In this document: in pieces, positions 52,276-55,010 of the stretch
Numbering within the stretch: position 1 is the stretch's first letter
Layout: every line of letters starts with the position of its first letter
Assembly: GCF_003473295.1 (NCBI RefSeq)
Contig: NZ_QRMP01000019.1
Span: 1 to 55,010 of the forward strand
Length of the DNA stretch: 55,010 nt
Direction of reading: 5' to 3'
Source: Parabacteroides sp. AM08-6
GTDB taxonomy: Bacteria > Bacteroidota > Bacteroidia > Bacteroidales > Tannerellaceae
Position numbers and translations under genes: made by a program
Notes under the pieces: model-generated
Seen by the model: the letters and a program-made list of their open reading frames with translations, nothing else
Database searches by the model: none
Told to the model about the DNA's origin: nothing

Positions 52276-53289
52276 CTAGGGAGTTGAAATTTCACAACGT
52301 AAAACAATCGTTTCCACTTTATCCATAACCTTCGGATTCCCTTGACGGTGCTCGATATCCTTCAACAAAATCCTGACAGCATTCTCTCCGATTTCATCAA
52401 TCGGCATCAGTGCTATATTTATATTAGGAGCCAAGGCCCGGAAGGAAGGAACACTATGTATACAAGCCAAGGCATATTTCTTCAGGTCGATACCTTTATC
52501 ATAGAAATAGCGAAAAGCTTCAATAGCCAAAATATGAGTAGTAAAAAAAAAGCCATCGACATCAGGCACTTCTTTAAATATCCGATCTAATATTTTATCA
52601 ATATTATGCTCATAATCAACAAACGGCACTTCTCCATAAAGTTCCGCTTCGACAGAAAGATTCATTTCCATTAGCGCTCTGGCATAGCCTTCTCGTCGCA
52701 TATTCATTGTCCGCAAATAGGAATTCGTTGTAATGATAGCAATTTTGCGAGCACCATCGACAACCATTTTCCGTACTAACTGATAACTACTTTCTTCATT
52801 ATCAATAATTATATAATTCGTATTTATTTGCGGGAAATAACGGTCGAATAGAACCAAGGGGAAAGCTTCATCAACCAGTAGTTCGATTTCAGTCTTAGAG
52901 ACTTTAGTCGGAGCCAATATCAAACCATCCACTTGCTTGGCCTTCAAAAGGCGAATCAATTTATTCTCTCTTTCAATCTTAGATTCAGAATTACCAATCA
53001 TCACAGAATATCCTCTTGCGTCAGCTTCTCTTTCTATGATACAAGCTACTTTTGAGTAAAAAGAATCCGTAATATCCGGTATAATCAAACCAATTGTTTT
53101 TGAATATCCCGAATGCAAGCTTCTTGCTAATAAATTAGGTTGATAATTTAATTCTTTGGCACATTGAAATACCTTTTCCTGGGTAGCCATACTTATCCCT
53201 TTCTCATCACCCTTTCCGGAGAGAGTCCATGAAATTGTCGCCTTCGACAAGTTCAATTTTTCTGCTATGTCTTTGAGTGATGTTCTCAT
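52276..53289 (-). CDS. LacI-family transcriptional repressor
   Basis: The N-terminal helix-turn-helix MRTSLKDIAEKLNLSKATIS, then the hinge YQPNLLARSLHSGYSKTIGL, are typical of LacI regulators, followed by a periplasmic-binding-like effector domain (about 60-337). I chose the ATG at 53287-53289 (337 residues); the frame can be extended three codons to a GTG, but the ATG gives the normal LacI start. An exact -7 box (53321-53328) and an operator at the transcription start predict autoregulation. The second operator lies directly in front of GH78, so it should control the glycosidase operon. The sugar effector is unknown. Confidence 0.92.
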   Translation of the reverse strand: MRTSLKDIAEKLNLSKATISWTLSGKGDEKGISMATQEKVFQCAKELNYQPNLLARSLHSGYSKTIGLIIPDITDSFYSKVACIIEREADARGYSVMIGNSESKIERENKLIRLLKAKQVDGLILAPTKVSKTEIELLVDEAFPLVLFDRYFPQINTNYIIIDNEESSYQLVRKMVVDGARKIAIITTNSYLRTMNMRREGYARALMEMNLSVEAELYGEVPFVDYEHNIDKILDRIFKEVPDVDGFFFTTHILAIEAFRYFYDKGIDLKKYALACIHSVPSFRALAPNINIALMPIDEIGENAVRILLKDIEHRQGNPKVMDKVETIVLRCEISTP

Positions 53290-53301
53290 AAAAAGCACTT
53301 A

Positions 53302-53315
53302 TTAATCGGTTAAGT
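53302..53315. promoter_or_regulatory. Predicted LacI operator at the lacI start site
   Basis: TTAATCGGTTAAGT is the exact reverse complement of 52244-52257. It starts where transcription from the -7 box at 53321-53328 should begin, so bound repressor would block the start. Confidence 0.65.
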
Positions 53316-53320
53316 AATTG

Positions 53321-53328
53321 CAAACGTA
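53321..53328 (-). promoter_or_regulatory. -7 box of the lacI promoter
   Basis: The minus strand reads TACGTTTG, an exact TAnnTTTG match, 31 bp before the lacI ATG. TTG lies 21 bp upstream, slightly more than the usual 19. Confidence 0.6.
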
Positions 53329-53398
53329 AACAATTATATTAAAAACATACAAGACTATTCGTTAATTATTGCAAAGTGAAGAAAAAACTGATAATCTT

Positions 53399-53431
53399 AA
53401 TAAGGGTGGTGAAATCATTACCACCCTTATT
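53399..53431 (-). terminator. Terminator of the slipin operon
   Basis: AATAAGGGTGGT (53399-53410) and ACCACCCTTATT (53420-53431) form a perfect 12-bp stem with a 9-nt loop, 7 bp after the slipin stop. On the minus strand a T6 run follows after 12 bases. Confidence 0.75.
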
Positions 53432-53438
53432 CCTTATA

Positions 53439-54338
53439 TTACCCCTTAGTAGGCGTTTCATTACTCCTTGCCAACGAGACCAATCCCCCCATGGCACCCA
53501 AATTCATAGTGTCCAATGCCGAACTGGGGACAATCACCATAGACCCCTTTTCCTTCAAGCCTTCAAACAACATATTCATGCCCCTAAGATGCAATGCCAC
53601 AGGATTATCTGTGTATTTTTTACTTGCTTGCTCAAACTTTTCGGCAATTTCCGTTTCAGCCGTTCCCAAAATAACGCGTGCTCTTCTTTCACGCTCTGCC
53701 TGAGCCTCCTTACTCATAGCATCAGCCAAAGCTTGAGGTATAGCAATATCTTTAATACCAACGGTTTGGCACGTGATACCCCATGGATTGGTATTTCTGT
53801 CTAAAACCTGTTGCAAATCTTCGGCAATTTTATCTCGTTCCTGTAAGAGGGCCGCCAATTCGTGCTTACCGATTGTATCCCTTAAACCAGTCTGGGTAAT
53901 ATGCTCAATAGCCTTTTGATATTCCTGAACTTCCAAAGCAGCTTTCTCCACATCCCAAACCGTCCAGTACACAACTGCATCCACATTCACCGGTACCGTA
54001 TCTTTGGTAAGAGTTTGCTCCGCCTTAAAAGCAGTTACCCGTACCCGCTGGTCAATATAAGTAGATACTGTGTCGATAATAGGAATAATCATAAAAGGAC
54101 CAGGCCCTTTCAAACCATTGTATTTTCCCATACGCAACACCACAGCCCGCTCCCATTGGTCGGCAATGCGGATAGCAGAAGCCAATAATCCGGAAAAGAG
54201 GATGAAAAGCACCAAGAGCTGGACATTTACAATTTGCAAGACATACAGAACAACCGATACGATAACCAGTACCAGTAATACAGAAACAGAAATAGGATTA
54301 AACCATCCTTTAGTCATTACATTTGTTGTCATATTCAT
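53439..54338 (-). CDS. Slipin (SPFH/Band 7 stomatin-like protein)
   Basis: This 299-residue membrane protein has two adjacent N-terminal hydrophobic segments (about 15-35 and 38-55), then an SPFH/Band 7 domain: QWERAVVLRMGKYNGLKGPG, VPVNVDAVVYWTVWDVEKAAL, and the EAQAERERRARVILGTAETE helix. Such proteins form oligomeric scaffolds in the membrane. It starts 2 bp after the GntR regulator gene, so the regulator and slipin are one operon under the same operator. Confidence 0.9.
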   Translation of the reverse strand: MNMTTNVMTKGWFNPISVSVLLVLVIVSVVLYVLQIVNVQLLVLFILFSGLLASAIRIADQWERAVVLRMGKYNGLKGPGPFMIIPIIDTVSTYIDQRVRVTAFKAEQTLTKDTVPVNVDAVVYWTVWDVEKAALEVQEYQKAIEHITQTGLRDTIGKHELAALLQERDKIAEDLQQVLDRNTNPWGITCQTVGIKDIAIPQALADAMSKEAQAERERRARVILGTAETEIAEKFEQASKKYTDNPVALHLRGMNMLFEGLKEKGSMVIVPSSALDTMNLGAMGGLVSLARSNETPTKG

Positions 54339-54340
54339 TA

Positions 54341-54718
54341 TTATTTAGAAGTTTCGATGTTCTTTAATTCCTGCATGATTTCGTCTAAACTAAAACCATA
54401 ACTGAACGCGACGGAAGAAAACTGTATACAAATTTCTTTTAGCTTATCTTCCCGTTCCTCTTCCAGCACTACTTGTTCTATCTTGCTGATAAACGTTCCG
54501 GTACCTTGCTGAGTTTCCAAAATATTTTTGATTTCCAACTCTTTATAGGCTTTGGAGACCGTATTCAGGTTTACTTTTAATTCTACGGCAAGCGCCCTGA
54601 CTGTAGGAAGTTGTTCACCCAGTTTAAGTTGCCCGGATGATATACCGAATCTAATCTGGTCGATAATCTGCCGATATATAGGCAGACCGCTGGAGTAATC
54701 TAATAAAAACTTAATCAT
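54341..54718 (-). CDS. GntR-family regulator, YtrA type
   Basis: This 125-residue regulator has an N-terminal winged helix-turn-helix (about 10-76: GLPIYRQIIDQIRFGIS, QLPTVRALAVELKVNLNTVS, GTGTFISK) and a short helical C-terminus of about 40 residues, typical of the YtrA subgroup, which usually represses its own operon and often an ABC transporter or membrane protein. Here the only partner is the slipin, 2 bp downstream. A 22-bp palindrome overlaps the -7 box, so it is probably autoregulated. Confidence 0.9.
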   Translation of the reverse strand: MIKFLLDYSSGLPIYRQIIDQIRFGISSGQLKLGEQLPTVRALAVELKVNLNTVSKAYKELEIKNILETQQGTGTFISKIEQVVLEEEREDKLKEICIQFSSVAFSYGFSLDEIMQELKNIETSK

Positions 54719-54750
54719 AGAATTGTTCCTTACATTATATTATAATCATA

Positions 54751-54777
54751 TTGTACTATAGTTATAGTACAAAGATA
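54751..54777 (-). promoter_or_regulatory. GntR operator overlapping the -7 box
   Basis: TTGTACTATA (54751-54760) and TATAGTACAA (54763-54772) are perfect inverted copies with a 2-bp centre. The exact -7 box, TATCTTTG on the minus strand (54777-54770), overlaps the palindrome by 3 bp, with TTTG (54799-54796) 18 bp further up. Repressor binding would cover the start site. Confidence 0.75.
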
Positions 54778-54799
54778 CAAAAAAAACAATCCCACCAAA

Positions 54800-54957
54800 C
54801 TTTTGATAAATTTATTTTCTTAATATAATCAAACCCATTCCCGTAGCCATCATTATACACCTCCTTCAACCCGTGTCCAAATCAGGGATTTGTCAGATTT
54901 AAGTTTCCTTCGCCCTCTCCCGATTTCCACAAAAGCTTATTATGTCTTATGCGTTTC
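54800..54957. other. Intergenic stretch without recognised features
   Basis: No protein-like frame, hairpin or repeat of note was seen between the GntR promoter and the tandem repeat at the right edge. Confidence 0.5.
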
Positions 54958-55010
54958 ACGTTCGATGAACGAAAAAAATACGAACGTTGAACGCAAAAAA
55001 TACGTTCGAT
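54958..55010. repeat. 22-bp tandem repeat starting at the right edge
   Basis: Two full units (54958-54979 and 54980-55001) and 9 bp of a third begin ACG and share GAACG followed by a run of A and T. Units contain short dyads such as CGTTC gat GAACG. The array continues out of the window, so its full length is unknown. Confidence 0.55.

Noticed and set aside
54958..55010. CRISPR array at the right edge
   Set aside because: Units follow each other without spacers, differ from one another, and no cas gene is in the window.

Overview
The window looks like chromosome of a Bacteroidales gut bacterium, most likely Parabacteroides or a close relative. Four things point there: many exact or near-exact Bacteroidetes -7 boxes (TAnnTTTG) just upstream of genes; a PorW/SprE-type type IX secretion lipoprotein; a large secreted protein resembling the DUF6383 proteins common in Parabacteroides; and the long, insert-bearing form of IspG. 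No rRNA, tRNA, CRISPR array or intact insertion sequence was found.

Layout. 1-2049: 5' part of a large secreted protein (minus strand, runs off the left edge). 2050-3164: long AT-rich spacer with two copies of a 12-bp palindrome. 3165-6594: hexuronate genes kdgK, eda, uxaC (plus). 6668-11047: metal ABC permease followed by porW/sprE (minus). 11124-12131: Abi_2-family abortive-infection gene preceded by a small structured RNA with its own promoter. 12249-13898: aroA and a small membrane protein. 14026-18541: six-hairpin glycosidase, DUF6807 protein and Tat-exported Gfo/Idh/MocA oxidoreductase. 18642-21917: ribF, M20 peptidase, flippase. 22543-31929: a long, mostly same-strand housekeeping run: rpoN, PAP2-like protein, gcvH, purE, ispG, dut, TPR protein, DUF4292 lipoprotein, EnvC-like factor. 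32110-34272: soluble histidine kinase. 34285-38075: uridine-kinase-like protein and a GH141-like beta-helix enzyme. 38163-39848: Na/Pi cotransporter. 39916-53289: LacI-controlled glycan locus. 53439-54718: GntR regulator plus slipin. The right edge starts a 22-bp tandem repeat.

How the genes work together. UxaC, KdgK and Eda cover the first and last steps of hexuronate breakdown to pyruvate and glyceraldehyde-3-phosphate; the intermediate reductase and dehydratase are not here. The LacI locus encodes a GH78 rhamnosidase-like enzyme, a GH2 enzyme, a ROK sugar kinase, a GmhA-type heptose phosphate isomerase and two tandem GH36-like enzymes, the second fused to a clan GH-A glycosidase module. 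It has no SusC/SusD pair in the window. An exact 14-bp sequence with a palindromic core lies at the lacI promoter and in front of the GH78 gene, so it is the likely LacI operator.

The two most interesting points are the Abi gene with its leader RNA (it matches the arrangement known for the abiF RNA motif, has a forced TTG start, and is bracketed by an 11-bp direct repeat), and the kinase plus GmhA pair inside a glycosidase operon, which suggests heptose salvage rather than LPS synthesis. Both functional readings are inference.
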